From: Mycolicibacterium rhodesiae
GTDB lineage: Bacteria; Actinomycetota; Actinomycetes; Mycobacteriales; Mycobacteriaceae
Reading direction: 5' to 3'
Length of the DNA: 64,000 nt
Assembly (NCBI RefSeq): GCF_002086695.1
Contig: NZ_MVIH01000001.1
Location: 558,001 to 622,000, forward strand
Position 1 is the first letter of the stretch, and the number at the start of each line of letters is the position of its first letter. Below are positions 1 to 9,283 of the stretch, in pieces. A program made the position numbers and the translations under genes. The notes beneath the pieces were generated by a model that searched no databases, had not been told where the DNA came from, and saw nothing but the letters and a program-made list of their open reading frames with translations.

Positions 1-637
1 CGATGGCCAGCGCTTCGGCGGCGCGCCCGGACACCGCCGCGATGTACACCTGGTCGCCGGCCTGCAGCACGGTCTTGGGCTCGGGCAGGATGCCGGTGCC
101 GAACCGGACCACGAACGCGACTCGCGCGCCGGTCGCAACTTCAAGCGAGGTCAGCCGGTGACCTACCCAGCCTTCGTGCAGGGCCACCTCGGCAACGGCC
201 ATCGTGCCGGTGGGATCGCGCCATTTGGTGGTCTCGGTGTCGCGCACCAGCGCACCCAGCAGGCGGTCGGTGGTCCACGGCACGGTGGCGACCGTGGGGA
301 TTCCCAGCCGTTCGTAGACCGCGGCGCGTTTGGCATCGTAAATGCGTGCGACCACGCGCTGCACGCCGAACGTCTCGCGGGCGACGCGCGCCGAGATGAT
401 GTTGGAGTTGTCCCCGGAGGACACCGCGGCGAACGCATCGGCGTTCTGGATTCCCGAGCGCAGCAGGACTTCTCGGTCGAAGCCCATGCCCAGCACCCGC
501 TCGCCGGAGAAGTCGGGGGACAGCCGGTGGAAGGCCGTCGGGTCCCGGTCGATGATCGCCACCTCGTGGCCTATCCGGGACAGCGCGTCGGCCAGCGAGG
601 CGCCGACGCGGCCGCATCCCATCACCACTACCCGCAC
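1..637 (-). CDS. ceoB: TrkA-family potassium uptake regulatory protein, C-terminal end cut by the window edge
   Basis: Reading leftward from a GTG at 637, the product opens with VRVVVMGCGRVGASLADAL, the glycine-rich Rossmann loop of a TrkA N-terminal (RCK) domain. An acidic IIDRD follows at the end of the second strand, as expected for NAD(H) binding. The C-terminal part (VVRFGTGILPEPKTVLQAGDQV) looks like a TrkA_C domain. About 212 codons are present and the stop lies outside the window. Family members are cytoplasmic regulators of Trk/Ktr potassium transporters. The start is supported by a purine-rich GAGAGGA a few bases upstream. It is divergent from the APC permease, the arrangement of Rv2691 (ceoB) and Rv2690c in M. 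tuberculosis; the symbol rests on that synteny, and ceoC would be the alternative. Confidence 0.85.
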   Translation of the reverse strand, partial: MRVVVMGCGRVGASLADALSRIGHEVAIIDRDPTAFHRLSPDFSGERVLGMGFDREVLLRSGIQNADAFAAVSSGDNSNIISARVARETFGVQRVVARIYDAKRAAVYERLGIPTVATVPWTTDRLLGALVRDTETTKWRDPTGTMAVAEVALHEGWVGHRLTSLEVATGARVAFVVRFGTGILPEPKTVLQAGDQVYIAAVSGRAAEALAI

Positions 638-724
638 CTGGTGTCCTCTCGACTTTGCCGTGCGCCGACCCGACCGTATGGGGAACGCTACAGCCAAATC
701 GGTGAAGGCTTACTCTTGGCACTC

Positions 725-2719
725 GTGTCTAAGCTTTCGACCGCCGCACGTCGGCTGGTCCTGGGGCAGCCGTTCCGCAGCGACAAGCTGAGTCACACGC
801 TGCTGCCCAAGCGCATCGCCTTGCCGGTGTTCGCCTCCGACGCCATGTCGTCGGTGGCCTACGCCCCCGAGGAAATCTTCCTGGTGCTCTCGGTGGCGGG
901 CCTGTCGGCCTACACCATGGCGCCGTGGATCGGGCTGGCTGTCGCGCTCGTGATGCTCGTGGTGGTCGCCTCCTACCGCCAGAACGTGCACGCCTACCCG
1001 TCCGGCGGGGGCGACTACGAGGTGGTGACCACCAACCTCGGGCCGACGGCGGGGCTGACGGTGGCCAGCGCCCTGTTGGTCGACTATGTGCTGACCGTCG
1101 CGGTGTCGATGGCTTCGGCGATGTCGAACATCGGCTCGGCAATCCCGTTCGTCGACACCCACAAGGTGTGGTTCGCGGTGGCGGCCATCGTGCTGCTCGC
1201 GTCGATCAACCTGCGCGGGATCCGCGAGTCGGGCACCGCATTCGCGATTCCCACCTACGCGTTCATGTTCGGCATGTACATCATGCTCGGCTGGGGCCTT
1301 TTCCAGATCTACGTGCTCGACATCCCGCTGCGCGCCGAGTCCGCTGGCTTCGAGGTGCACAACGAGCACGGCAAGGTGCTCGGTTTCGCCCTGGTGTTCC
1401 TGGTTGCGCGGGCGTTCTCGTCCGGGTGCGCGGCGCTGACCGGTGTCGAGGCGATCAGCAACGGTGTGCCCGCATTCCGGAAGCCGAAGTCGCGCAACGC
1501 GGCGACAACGTTGGCGATGCTCGGCCTGATCGCCATCTCGCTGTTCATGGGCATCATCCTGCTGGCCAAGGCGACCGGGGTGAAGGTGGCCGACGATCCC
1601 GCCAGCCAGCTGGTCGGTGCGCCGCAGAACTACCAGCAGAAGACGTTGGTGGCGCAGCTGGCCGACGCGGTGTTCCACGACTTCCCGATCGGCCTGTTCC
1701 TGATCACCGGTGTCACCGCCCTGATCCTCGTGTTGGCGGCCAACACCGCCTTCAACGGTTTCCCGGTGCTGGGTTCGATCCTGGCTCAGGACCGCTACCT
1801 GCCGCGCCAGTTGCACACTCGCGGTGACCGGCTGGCGTTCTCGAACGGCATCGTGTTCCTGGCGTTGGCCGCGATCGCTTTCGTGGTGGCTTTCCGGGCC
1901 GAGGTGACCGCGCTCATCCAGCTCTACATCGTCGGCGTTTTCGTGTCGTTCACGCTCAGCCAGATCGGCATGGTCCGGCACTGGACGCGCCACTTGCGCA
2001 CCGAAACAGATCCCCGCGCCCGCAGGCACATGATGCGCTCCCGGGTCATCAACACAATCGGCTTCCTCGCCACCGGCGCGGTGCTGATCGTGGTGCTGGT
2101 CACCAAGTTCGTCGCCGGAGCGTGGATCGCAATCCTGGCCATGTCAAGCCTTTTCATTCTGATGAAGGCGATCCACAAGCATTACGACACCGTCGCCCGC
2201 GAGCTGGCCGAGCAGGAAGCCGAGCAGGGTGACGTGGTGCTGCCCAGCCGCAACCACGCCGTCGTGCTGGTCTCCAAACTGCACATGCCGACATTGCGCG
2301 CGCTGTCCTACGCCAGGGCCACCCGGCCTGATGTGCTCGAGGCCATCACGGTCAACGTCGACGACTCCGAAACTCGTCAGCTGGTCCACAAGTGGGAAGA
2401 CAGCGACATCACTGTTCCGTTGAAAGTCGTTGCGTCCCCGTACCGAGAGGTCACCCGTCCGGTCCTCGACTACGTCAAGCGGATCAGCAAGGAAGCGCCC
2501 CGCACGGTGGTGACGGTCTTCATCCCGGAATACGTGGTCGGCCATTGGTGGGAGCAGGTGCTGCACAATCAGAGCGCGCTGCGACTCAAGGGTCGACTGC
2601 TGTTCATGCCCAACGTGATGGTGACTTCGGTTCCGTGGCAACTCAATTCGTCGGAGCGCGTGCACGAGTTGCAGTCGCAGAACGCTCCGGGCGATGTACG
2701 ACGGGGCTTTTTGGAGTGA
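725..2719 (+). CDS. APC-superfamily amino acid/polyamine permease (Rv2690c-like)
   Basis: A 664-residue integral membrane protein. The cytoplasmic N-terminus VSKLSTAARRLVLGQPF leads into LPVFASDAMSSVAYAPEEI, the first-helix signature of bacterial APC permeases of the amino-acid/KUP-like type. About 12 hydrophobic segments follow up to roughly residue 480, then a soluble tail of about 180 residues. The open frame runs upstream to 158, but that stretch is antisense to the TrkA gene, so GTG 725 is preferred. A TACTCT hexamer at 711-716 would place transcription initiation at or near this GTG, which could make the mRNA leaderless. Substrate is not determinable from sequence. Its position beside the TrkA protein and the similar tail in the M. 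tuberculosis orthologue suggest a transporter with a regulatory cytoplasmic domain. Confidence 0.9.
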   Translation: MSKLSTAARRLVLGQPFRSDKLSHTLLPKRIALPVFASDAMSSVAYAPEEIFLVLSVAGLSAYTMAPWIGLAVALVMLVVVASYRQNVHAYPSGGGDYEVVTTNLGPTAGLTVASALLVDYVLTVAVSMASAMSNIGSAIPFVDTHKVWFAVAAIVLLASINLRGIRESGTAFAIPTYAFMFGMYIMLGWGLFQIYVLDIPLRAESAGFEVHNEHGKVLGFALVFLVARAFSSGCAALTGVEAISNGVPAFRKPKSRNAATTLAMLGLIAISLFMGIILLAKATGVKVADDPASQLVGAPQNYQQKTLVAQLADAVFHDFPIGLFLITGVTALILVLAANTAFNGFPVLGSILAQDRYLPRQLHTRGDRLAFSNGIVFLALAAIAFVVAFRAEVTALIQLYIVGVFVSFTLSQIGMVRHWTRHLRTETDPRARRHMMRSRVINTIGFLATGAVLIVVLVTKFVAGAWIAILAMSSLFILMKAIHKHYDTVARELAEQEAEQGDVVLPSRNHAVVLVSKLHMPTLRALSYARATRPDVLEAITVNVDDSETRQLVHKWEDSDITVPLKVVASPYREVTRPVLDYVKRISKEAPRTVVTVFIPEYVVGHWWEQVLHNQSALRLKGRLLFMPNVMVTSVPWQLNSSERVHELQSQNAPGDVRRGFLE

Positions 2720-2726
2720 ATCGATA

Positions 2727-3923
2727 GTGAGTCAGGGGGACACGGTCGAGCTGGAACTGACCACCGGCGCGGCCGCCAACGGGGGTAGCTGCGTGGCACG
2801 CCACGACGGCCGGGTGGTGTTCGTCCGGTATGCCCTGCCCGGCGAAGTGGTGCGGGCCCGGGTGACCGGAGACCGCGGATCCTATTGGCACGCAGAGGCA
2901 ATCGAGGTCATCCAGCCGTCACCCGACCGGGTGGAGTCGCACTGCCGGATCGCCGGGGTCGGCGGGGCAGGCTGCTGCGATCTGGCGTTCGCCACGCCCG
3001 AGGCGGCCCGGGTGCTCAAGGGGCAGGTGGTGGCCAATCAGCTGGCCCGGCTCGGTGATTTTCACTGGGACGGGGTGGCCGAACCGCTCGGTGACGGCGC
3101 GGCGCGCGGCTGGCGAACCCGGGTGCGGCTGGACACCACCGCTGCGGGCCAGGTGGGGTTCCACCGTTATCACAGTTCGGAACTCGTCACCGATCTGGAT
3201 TGCGCGCAGCTGCCACCCGGCATGCTCGACGGGCTTGCGGATGTCGCCTGGGCGCCGGGGGCGCACGTGCATGTGGCGGTCGACGACGACGGCGACCGGC
3301 ACGTCGTGCAGTCCGGGCCGCGGTCGGGCCGCAAGGTCTCGACACGGGTCGTCGAGGGCAATTACGAAGCGGTGCAACGGGTCGGCGACCGGCTCTGGCG
3401 AATACCGGTGACGGCGTTCTGGCAGGCGCACCGCGATGCGGCCCGGGTCTACAGCGGCCTGATCGGTCAGTGGGCACAGTTGGACGCCGGGATGACGGCG
3501 TGGGATCTGTACGGCGGCTCGGGCGTTTTCGCGGCGGCGCTGGCCGACGGCGTCGGTGACACCGGGCAGGTGATCACCGTCGACACCTCGCGCGGGTCGT
3601 CCCGGGCGGCGCACGCGGCGCTGGCCGACCTCACCTGCGTATCGGTGGTCACCGATTCGGTCCGGCGGGCGCTGAGCGCACAGCCACACCGTGCCGACGT
3701 CGCGGTCCTCGACCCGCCGCGAGCCGGCGCCGGCCGGGAGGTCATCGACCAGCTCGCGACCGCGGGTGTTCCACGGGTGATCCACATCGGTTGCGAGGCA
3801 GCATCATTCGCCCGCGACATCGGGCTCTATCGCAAGCAGGGCTACACCGTCGAGGAGCTGAGGGTGTTCGACTCGTTTCCGCTCACCCATCATGTCGAGT
3901 GCGTCGCGATACTCACCCGGTGA
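2727..3923 (+). CDS. TRAM-domain class I SAM-dependent RNA methyltransferase (RumA/TrmA-like, Rv2689c-like)
   Basis: 398 residues from GTG 2727, seven bases after the permease stop; an in-frame ATG at 2694 overlaps the permease gene and is less likely. Residues 1-60 form a TRAM beta-barrel (VELELTTGAAANGGSCVARH). The C-terminal half is a Rossmann methyltransferase: WDLYGGSGVFAAALA is the SAM-binding motif, VAVLDPPRAGAGREV the DPPR motif, and IHIGCEAASFARD carries the catalytic cysteine found in uracil-5 methyltransferases. A cluster of cysteines near residues 72-88 (SHCRIAGVGGAGCCDL) resembles the iron-sulfur ligands of RumA. The likely role is methylation of uridine in tRNA or rRNA; the target base is inferred from the family. 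Confidence 0.88.
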   Translation: MSQGDTVELELTTGAAANGGSCVARHDGRVVFVRYALPGEVVRARVTGDRGSYWHAEAIEVIQPSPDRVESHCRIAGVGGAGCCDLAFATPEAARVLKGQVVANQLARLGDFHWDGVAEPLGDGAARGWRTRVRLDTTAAGQVGFHRYHSSELVTDLDCAQLPPGMLDGLADVAWAPGAHVHVAVDDDGDRHVVQSGPRSGRKVSTRVVEGNYEAVQRVGDRLWRIPVTAFWQAHRDAARVYSGLIGQWAQLDAGMTAWDLYGGSGVFAAALADGVGDTGQVITVDTSRGSSRAAHAALADLTCVSVVTDSVRRALSAQPHRADVAVLDPPRAGAGREVIDQLATAGVPRVIHIGCEAASFARDIGLYRKQGYTVEELRVFDSFPLTHHVECVAILTR

Positions 3924-3934
3924 CGTCGGGCGAC

Positions 3935-3940
3935 TAGACT
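3935..3940 (+). promoter_or_regulatory. candidate -10 element for nhaA
   Basis: TAGACT is a good match to the mycobacterial SigA -10 consensus. It would start transcription near 3946-3948, directly before the 25-nt block shared with the second antiporter leader. No convincing -35 is visible (CTCACC at the 17-bp spacing). Confidence 0.4.
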
Positions 3941-3948
3941 CGGTCCGC

Positions 3949-4008
3949 AGGTGTGCCGGGAAGTCTGGTCGGCGATAGTTTTCCCGTGCTCGTCGAGGTC
4001 TGAGGAGA
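3949..4008 (+). promoter_or_regulatory. candidate structured 5' leader of nhaA (copy 1 of a duplicated 25-nt element)
   Basis: Bases 3949-3973 are identical, 25 out of 25, to 30306-30330 upstream of the second Na+/H+ antiporter gene; the sequences on both sides differ. The block contains GCCG (3955-3958) and CGGC (3970-3973), which can close a hairpin around an 11-base loop. An AGTCT inside that loop can pair with AGATT (4006-4010), next to the AGGAG ribosome binding site. The same AGTCT in copy 2 can pair with AGACT at its own ribosome binding region. This points to an RNA element controlling translation of antiporters, but structure and ligand are inference. I cannot say whether it belongs to a catalogued family of nhaA-associated or Na+/Li+ riboswitches. 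Confidence 0.5.
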
Positions 4009-4011
4009 TTG

Positions 4012-5334
4012 GTGGCCGACCGAAACTCGTATGTCTCCCGCTCGCTGTTCGCCCGGGGGTCGTGGTCGGAGACATCCCGCATCAGCACGATCCTGCGCAA
4101 GGAAACCGTGGGTGGGGCGCTGCTGCTGGTGGCCGCGGCGATAGCCCTCATCTGGGCGAACTCACCCTGGTCGGCGGCCTATCACCGGCTCGGGCAGGTC
4201 CACGTCGGCACCGACCGGCTGGGCCTGCACCTCGATCTGACGCTGGGCGGCTGGGCGGCCGACGGGTTGTTGGCCATCTTCTTCTTCGTCGTCGGGCTCG
4301 AACTCAAGCGTGAATTCGTCGCAGGCGACCTCCGTGATCCTGGTCGCGCCGCGCTGCCGATCGCCGCCGCCGTCGGCGGCATGGTCGTGCCGGCAGTGAT
4401 CTTCGTCTCGTTCACCTTCGGTGAGGGTGGCGGCGCGGCTCGAGGGTGGGCCATCCCGACGGCGACCGACATCGCGTTCGCCGTGGCGGTGCTGGCCGTC
4501 CTCTCCACGCATCTGCCGGGGGCGCTGCGCACATTCCTGCTCACCCTGGCCGTCGTCGACGACCTGCTGGCGATCACGGTGATCGCGGTGTTCTACACCG
4601 ACAAGATCAATCTCCCCGCGCTGCTGACCGCACTGATCCCACTGGCACTGTTCACGGTGCTGGTACAGCGCCGGATCCGGTCCTGGTGGCTGCTGATCCC
4701 ACTGGCCGCGCTGACTTGGGCCTTCGTCCACGAGTCCGGCGTGCATGCGACGGTCGCGGGGGTGCTGCTGGGGTTCGCGGTGCCGGTCATGCGCAGCGAA
4801 GCCGCCGGAGGTCCGGAGGCAGGCCCCGGGCTGGCCGAACATTTCGAGCACCGGATGCGTCCGGTGTCGGCGGGCTTCGCGGTGCCGGTGTTCGCGTTCT
4901 TCGCCGCCGGTGTCACGTTCGGCGGCTATGACGGTTTGATAACGGCGTTGTCCGATCCGATCGCGGTGGGCATCGTCGGCGGGCTGGTTGTGGGCAAGAC
5001 CGTCGGGGTGTTCGGGACCACCTGGGTACTTGCCGCGGTGACCCGCGCCCGGCTCGACTCGGCTTTGCGCTGGGTTGACGTGTTCGGCATGTCGATGCTG
5101 GCCGGCATCGGGTTCACGGTGTCCCTGCTGATCGGCGAATTGGCCTACGATCCGGGCTCTGAGCGCCAGGATGTCGTCAAGGTCGCGGTGCTGGCAGGAA
5201 GTTTGCTGGCCGCCCTGCTCGCGTCGGTGGTGCTGCGGCTGCGCAACCGGCATTACCGGCTGGTGTGGGAGCTGGAGAACCGCGACCTCGACCACGATGG
5301 TGTGCCCGACATCTACGAGTCTGGACAGGACTGA
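4012..5334 (+). CDS. nhaA: Na+/H+ antiporter NhaA
   Basis: About 440 residues with 11-12 membrane segments. Diagnostic motifs: [33 protein letters not shown] with the NhaA D133-type aspartate, and [16 protein letters not shown] with the paired aspartates that bind Na+ and exchange it for 2 H+. [15 protein letters not shown] is near the end. It exports Na+ (or Li+) for protons at the plasma membrane. GTG 4012 is preferred over TTG 4009 because AGGAG (4003-4007) is better spaced. The C-terminal tail contains [11 protein letters not shown], a DxDxDG Ca2+-loop-like sequence after the last helix. M. tuberculosis has no nhaA at this position, so this is an accessory gene between the TRAM methyltransferase and dxs. 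Confidence 0.97.
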   Translation: MADRNSYVSRSLFARGSWSETSRISTILRKETVGGALLLVAAAIALIWANSPWSAAYHRLGQVHVGTDRLGLHLDLTLGGWAADGLLAIFFFVVGLELKREFVAGDLRDPGRAALPIAAAVGGMVVPAVIFVSFTFGEGGGAARGWAIPTATDIAFAVAVLAVLSTHLPGALRTFLLTLAVVDDLLAITVIAVFYTDKINLPALLTALIPLALFTVLVQRRIRSWWLLIPLAALTWAFVHESGVHATVAGVLLGFAVPVMRSEAAGGPEAGPGLAEHFEHRMRPVSAGFAVPVFAFFAAGVTFGGYDGLITALSDPIAVGIVGGLVVGKTVGVFGTTWVLAAVTRARLDSALRWVDVFGMSMLAGIGFTVSLLIGELAYDPGSERQDVVKVAVLAGSLLAALLASVVLRLRNRHYRLVWELENRDLDHDGVPDIYESGQD

Positions 5335-5350
5335 TCTCTACGACGGTGCG

Positions 5351-5356
5351 TAGACT
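5351..5356 (+). promoter_or_regulatory. candidate -10 element giving a leaderless dxs transcript
   Basis: TAGACT lies six bases before the dxs ATG at 5363, so initiation would fall on or beside the start codon, as in leaderless mycobacterial mRNAs. No ribosome binding site is seen before this ATG. No clear -35 is visible. Confidence 0.35.
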
Positions 5357-5362
5357 GGCCAG

Positions 5363-7279
5363 ATGCTTGAACAGGTTCGCGGCCCCGCAGATCTGCAACA
5401 CCTGTCCCAGGCGCAGCTGACCGAACTGGCTGCCGAGATTCGCCAGTTCTTGATCCACAAGGTCGCTGCCACGGGCGGCCACCTCGGCCCCAATCTCGGT
5501 GTTGTCGAATTGACCCTTGCGCTGCACCGGGTCTTCGACTCGCCGCACGATCCGATCCTCTTCGACACCGGCCACCAGGCCTACGTGCACAAGATGCTCA
5601 CCGGCCGTGCCGCCGACTTCGACACGCTGCGCAAGAAGGACGGCCTCTCGGGTTATCCCGCGCGGGCCGAAAGCGAGCACGACTGGGTGGAGTCCAGCCA
5701 TGCGTCGGCCGCCCTGTCCTATGCCGACGGCCTCGCGAAGGCCTTTGAGCTGACCGGACATCGCAACCGGCACGTGGTGGCGGTGGTGGGCGATGGGGCG
5801 CTGACCGGCGGCATGTGCTGGGAGGCCCTGAACAACATCGCCGCCGCCAAGCGGCCGGTGATCATCGTCGTCAACGACAACGGGCGGTCCTACGCGCCGA
5901 CCATCGGCGGGCTGGCCGACCATCTGGCCGGGCTGCGGTTGCAGCCGGGCTACGAGCGGGTGCTGGAGCGCGGCCGGGTCGCCGTCCGCGGGATGCCCAT
6001 CATCGGCGAAGCCTGCTACCAGGCGATGCACAGCGTGAAGGCCGGCATCAAGGATGCGCTGTCACCGCAGGTGCTGTTCACCGACCTCGGCCTGAAGTAC
6101 GTCGGCCCGATCGACGGCCACGACGAGCATGCGGTGGAGACCGCGCTGCGGCACGCCCGTGGCTTCAAGGCGCCGGTGATCGTGCATGTCGTCACCCGCA
6201 AGGGCATGGGATACGCGCCGGCCGAGAACGACGAGGCCGAGCAGATGCACTCTTGCGGCGTCATCGACCCCGACACCGGGCTGGCTACGAAGTCCGCCGC
6301 ACCCGGCTGGACGTCGGTGTTCTCCGATGCGCTGATTTCGTACGCCGCCAAGCGGCGCGACATCGTGGCGATCACCGCGGCGATGCCCGGCCCGACCGGA
6401 TTGTCGGCGTTCGGTGAGCGCTTTCCGGACCGGCTGTTCGACGTCGGCATCGCCGAGCAGCACGCGATGACATCGGCGGCCGGGTTGGCGATGGGCGGCC
6501 TACATCCGGTGGTGGCGATTTATTCGACGTTCCTCAATCGCGCGTTCGACCAGATGATGATGGACGTCGCGCTGCACAAGCTGCCGGTCACGATCGTGCT
6601 GGACCGCGCCGGGATCACCGGCAACGACGGCGCCAGCCACAACGGCATGTGGGATCTGTCGATCCTGGGCGTCGTCCCGGGGATGCGGGTGGCTGCGCCG
6701 CGCGACGGCGCCCGCCTGCGGGAAGAACTCGGCGAGGCGCTCGAGGTCGACGACGGCCCGACCGCCATCCGTTTCCCCAAAGGTGAAGTGGGCGAAGATA
6801 TTCCGGCACTCGAGCGGGTGTCCGGGATGGACCTTCTTGCGCGCCCGGCCGACGGCCTGAGTCAGGACGTCCTGCTCGTGGCGGTGGGTTCGTTCGCGTC
6901 GATGGCGCTGAAGGTCGCACAGCGGCTGCGCAATCAGGGGATCGGCGTGACCGTGGTCGACCCGCGCTGGGTGCTTCCGGTGCCCAACGGGATTGCGCCG
7001 CTTGCCATCTCGCACAAGTTGGTGGTGACGATGGAGGACAGCGGTGTGCACGGTGGCATCGGCTCCACCGTCTCGGCTGCTCTGCGTGCCGCCGACATCG
7101 ACGTGCCGTGTCGCGATCTCGGTGTGCCGCAACAGTTCATCGACCACGCCGGTCGCGGTGAGGTGCTCGAGGAGATCGGCCTGACCGAGCAGAACATCGC
7201 CCGTCAGGTGACCGGCTGGGTGGCCGCGCTCGGAACGCTTGACGAGACCGTCAGCGATTCGGCCGAAAAGACGAACTGA
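5363..7279 (+). CDS. dxs: 1-deoxy-D-xylulose-5-phosphate synthase
   Basis: 638 residues, full family length. It condenses pyruvate and glyceraldehyde 3-phosphate using thiamine diphosphate and Mg2+, the first step of the MEP isoprenoid pathway, in the cytoplasm. Motifs: [18 protein letters not shown] near the N-terminus, the ThDP-binding [16 protein letters not shown] near residue 150, the pyrimidine domain with [15 protein letters not shown] near 370, and [19 protein letters not shown] near 415. The transketolase C-terminal domain closes the protein. It matches dxs1 (Rv2682c) by position next to the RNase D and DUF3000 genes. It ends one base before the convergent RNase D-like gene, leaving no room for a separate terminator. 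Confidence 0.98.
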   Translation: MLEQVRGPADLQHLSQAQLTELAAEIRQFLIHKVAATGGHLGPNLGVVELTLALHRVFDSPHDPILFDTGHQAYVHKMLTGRAADFDTLRKKDGLSGYPARAESEHDWVESSHASAALSYADGLAKAFELTGHRNRHVVAVVGDGALTGGMCWEALNNIAAAKRPVIIVVNDNGRSYAPTIGGLADHLAGLRLQPGYERVLERGRVAVRGMPIIGEACYQAMHSVKAGIKDALSPQVLFTDLGLKYVGPIDGHDEHAVETALRHARGFKAPVIVHVVTRKGMGYAPAENDEAEQMHSCGVIDPDTGLATKSAAPGWTSVFSDALISYAAKRRDIVAITAAMPGPTGLSAFGERFPDRLFDVGIAEQHAMTSAAGLAMGGLHPVVAIYSTFLNRAFDQMMMDVALHKLPVTIVLDRAGITGNDGASHNGMWDLSILGVVPGMRVAAPRDGARLREELGEALEVDDGPTAIRFPKGEVGEDIPALERVSGMDLLARPADGLSQDVLLVAVGSFASMALKVAQRLRNQGIGVTVVDPRWVLPVPNGIAPLAISHKLVVTMEDSGVHGGIGSTVSAALRAADIDVPCRDLGVPQQFIDHAGRGEVLEEIGLTEQNIARQVTGWVAALGTLDETVSDSAEKTN

Positions 7280-7280
7280 C

Positions 7281-8561
7281 TCACGCCTCGTCGGCGGGAG
7301 CAGAACTCAGCGCCTCGGCGAGCACCGGGACGACGAGCGAGCGCTGCCACTGCCTGGCCCCGCCTTCGCGCAGGACTGTGTCGACGGCCCCGCTGACGTC
7401 GCCGGTCTCCTGCCAGTCCCAGCACAGCCTGCGGACGAGTTCCGGCGACACCAGATTCTCGGTGGGAACCCGCACTCGTTCGGACAACTCGGACAGGCGC
7501 GCCCGGGCGGCGTCGAGCCGGGCGGCCGCCTCCGGTTTGCGTTTGGCCCAGCGCACCGCGGGCGGCGGCCCGTTCTGCGGTTCGGCGCTGTCCGGCGGGT
7601 CGGGGTTGGTGCGGGCGGACTCCAGCGCCGCCAACCAGACGTGGGCGCTGCGGCGCTGCTTGTGGCCGCCGAAGATCGGCAGCTTGGTCAGTTCCTCGAC
7701 GGTCTTGGGGTCGGCGACGGCCGCGGCGATGATCGCCGAGTCCGGCAGTATCCGCCCTGGAGCGATATCCCGGCGGCGGGCGATCTGATCGCGCACCGTC
7801 CACAGTTCGCGCACCGCGGCCAGGGCCTGGCGGTTGCGGACCTTGTGCAGACCTGAGGTGCGCCGCCACCGGTCACGCCGGGTCGGGGTGGCTTCGGAGC
7901 GCCGGAGGTGCTCGAATTCTTCTGCGGCCCAATTGGATTTGTCTTGCTCGGTGAGCACTTCGTCGATCGCGTCGCGCAGGGCGATCAGCACTTCGACGTC
8001 CAGCGCGGCGTAGTTCAGCCACTCGTCGGGCAGCGGACGCTTGGACCAGTCCGCAGCGCCGTGTCCCTTGGCCAGCCCCAGCCCGAGCAGGCGTTGCACC
8101 ATCGCCGCCAGATTGACCCGCTCGAACCCGGCCAGCCGGCCGGCCAGTTCGGTGTCGTAGAGCGCGGGCGGGCGCATGCCCACCTCGGCCAGGCAGGGCA
8201 GGTCCTGATCGGCGGCGTGCAGGATCCACTCGTCGTCGGCCAGCACCTCGGCCACCGGTCGCAGCACGTCGATTGGACTGCTGCCGTGGTTGACCGGGTC
8301 GATCAGCACGGTGCCTGCGCCGGTGCGGCGAATCTGGATCAGGTAGGCGCGGTTGGAATACCGGAAACCCGACGCGCGCTCGGCGTCGACGGCGAACGGG
8401 CCGGTGCCCTTCGCCAGTTGGTCGGCCGCCCGGGCGATCTCGTCGGCGCTGACCGACAGCGGCGGCACACCTTCGGACGGGCGCAGCAGGGGAGTCGCCT
8501 CGGGGGCGTCCTCGGCTGCGGCATCGGGCGCCGTGCTCGCGGCGTCATCGTCTGGTGTCAT
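7281..8561 (-). CDS. RNase D-like 3'-5' exoribonuclease with HRDC domain (Rv2681-like)
   Basis: 426 residues. After an acidic, alanine/proline-rich N-terminus, a DEDD exonuclease domain covers about residues 50-210: FAVDAERASGFRYSNRAYLIQI (first DE pair), EWILHAADQDLPCLAEVGMR, and LNYAALDVEVLIALRD with the YxxxD motif. An HRDC-type helical domain follows near 240-310, then a less conserved C-terminal domain rich in tryptophan and arginine. The family trims RNA 3' ends such as tRNA precursors. It is the second gene of a minus-strand pair; the upstream DUF3000 gene ends one base before its ATG. It converges on dxs with one base between stops. Confidence 0.9.
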   Translation of the reverse strand: MTPDDDAASTAPDAAAEDAPEATPLLRPSEGVPPLSVSADEIARAADQLAKGTGPFAVDAERASGFRYSNRAYLIQIRRTGAGTVLIDPVNHGSSPIDVLRPVAEVLADDEWILHAADQDLPCLAEVGMRPPALYDTELAGRLAGFERVNLAAMVQRLLGLGLAKGHGAADWSKRPLPDEWLNYAALDVEVLIALRDAIDEVLTEQDKSNWAAEEFEHLRRSEATPTRRDRWRRTSGLHKVRNRQALAAVRELWTVRDQIARRRDIAPGRILPDSAIIAAAVADPKTVEELTKLPIFGGHKQRRSAHVWLAALESARTNPDPPDSAEPQNGPPPAVRWAKRKPEAAARLDAARARLSELSERVRVPTENLVSPELVRRLCWDWQETGDVSGAVDTVLREGGARQWQRSLVVPVLAEALSSAPADEA

Positions 8562-8562
8562 G

Positions 8563-9144
8563 TCAGGCGCGGGAGCGGGAACCTAGGTCCGTCACTCCCA
8601 CCGGCGGCAGACCCGCGGCGTGTTCGAGGACCTCGCAGAATGCCTGGACGTGGGTGTCGAGCGCCATCGTGGTGGCCGTCCACGATGCGCGCATCTCGAG
8701 CTGGTGGGCGCGGGGCGGACCGGAGATGTCCCCGTAGCGCACCGACGTGGTGGCCGTGACGGTGCCGCCCAGGGCGGTGACGTGCTCGGAGCGGCTTTCC
8801 AGCGCGTCGACGAGCCAACTCCAGGCCACCTCGGGCAGCAGCGGGTCGACAGCCTCGCTGGAATCCAGGTCGGCCTGGATGTAGGCGACCAGTCGCATGG
8901 TGCCGTCCCAGGCTTCCGAGCCGTCGGGGTCGTGCAGCAGGATCAGCCGGCCGAACGCATCGCCGTCGGAGGTTTCCGGGACGATCTCGGTATCGGGGTG
9001 CTTGACCTCGGCACCCAGCGCATAGCTGTACGGCGCGAGGCGTTGGGGGGGACGGATCGGACCGAGTTCGATCTCCGCCCGCACCTGGGCGGTGTTCATC
9101 GCCGCCACCGCCTCGCGGAAAAGCGCGGGTTCCGCAGTGGTCAC
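8563..9144 (-). CDS. DUF3000 family protein (Rv2680-like)
   Basis: 193 residues from GTG 9144 ([17 protein letters not shown]). The open frame continues upstream to 9276 into the hemE promoter region, but the conserved family sequence begins here. No signal peptide or membrane segment. Conserved-looking stretches include [22 protein letters not shown] and [19 protein letters not shown]. Function is unknown; the gene is widespread in actinomycetes and is kept next to the RNase D-like gene, with which it forms an operon (gap of one base). The link to RNA processing is only by neighbourhood. Confidence 0.85.
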   Translation of the reverse strand: MTTAEPALFREAVAAMNTAQVRAEIELGPIRPPQRLAPYSYALGAEVKHPDTEIVPETSDGDAFGRLILLHDPDGSEAWDGTMRLVAYIQADLDSSEAVDPLLPEVAWSWLVDALESRSEHVTALGGTVTATTSVRYGDISGPPRAHQLEMRASWTATTMALDTHVQAFCEVLEHAAGLPPVGVTDLGSRSRA

Positions 9145-9283
9145 GCCAGATGACGCTAGCCCTATCGTCGAGGTCGGGGGGGCAGGCGCGCCGATTTGGT
9201 GCCTTCCGGCGGGCAGGAGCGGAGCGACCCGGGGGATGGGCTGGGCGCCCGGGGGTTCGCCGGCTCGTGGGACCATGGACGCG

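Noticed and set aside
158..724. Upstream extension of the APC permease frame
   Set aside because: It is antisense to the TrkA gene and lacks hydrophobic or conserved sequence; the family start fits GTG 725.
710..2029. 439-codon minus-strand open frame within the APC permease gene
   Set aside because: His/Gln/Arg-rich translation typical of an antisense shadow of a membrane protein gene.
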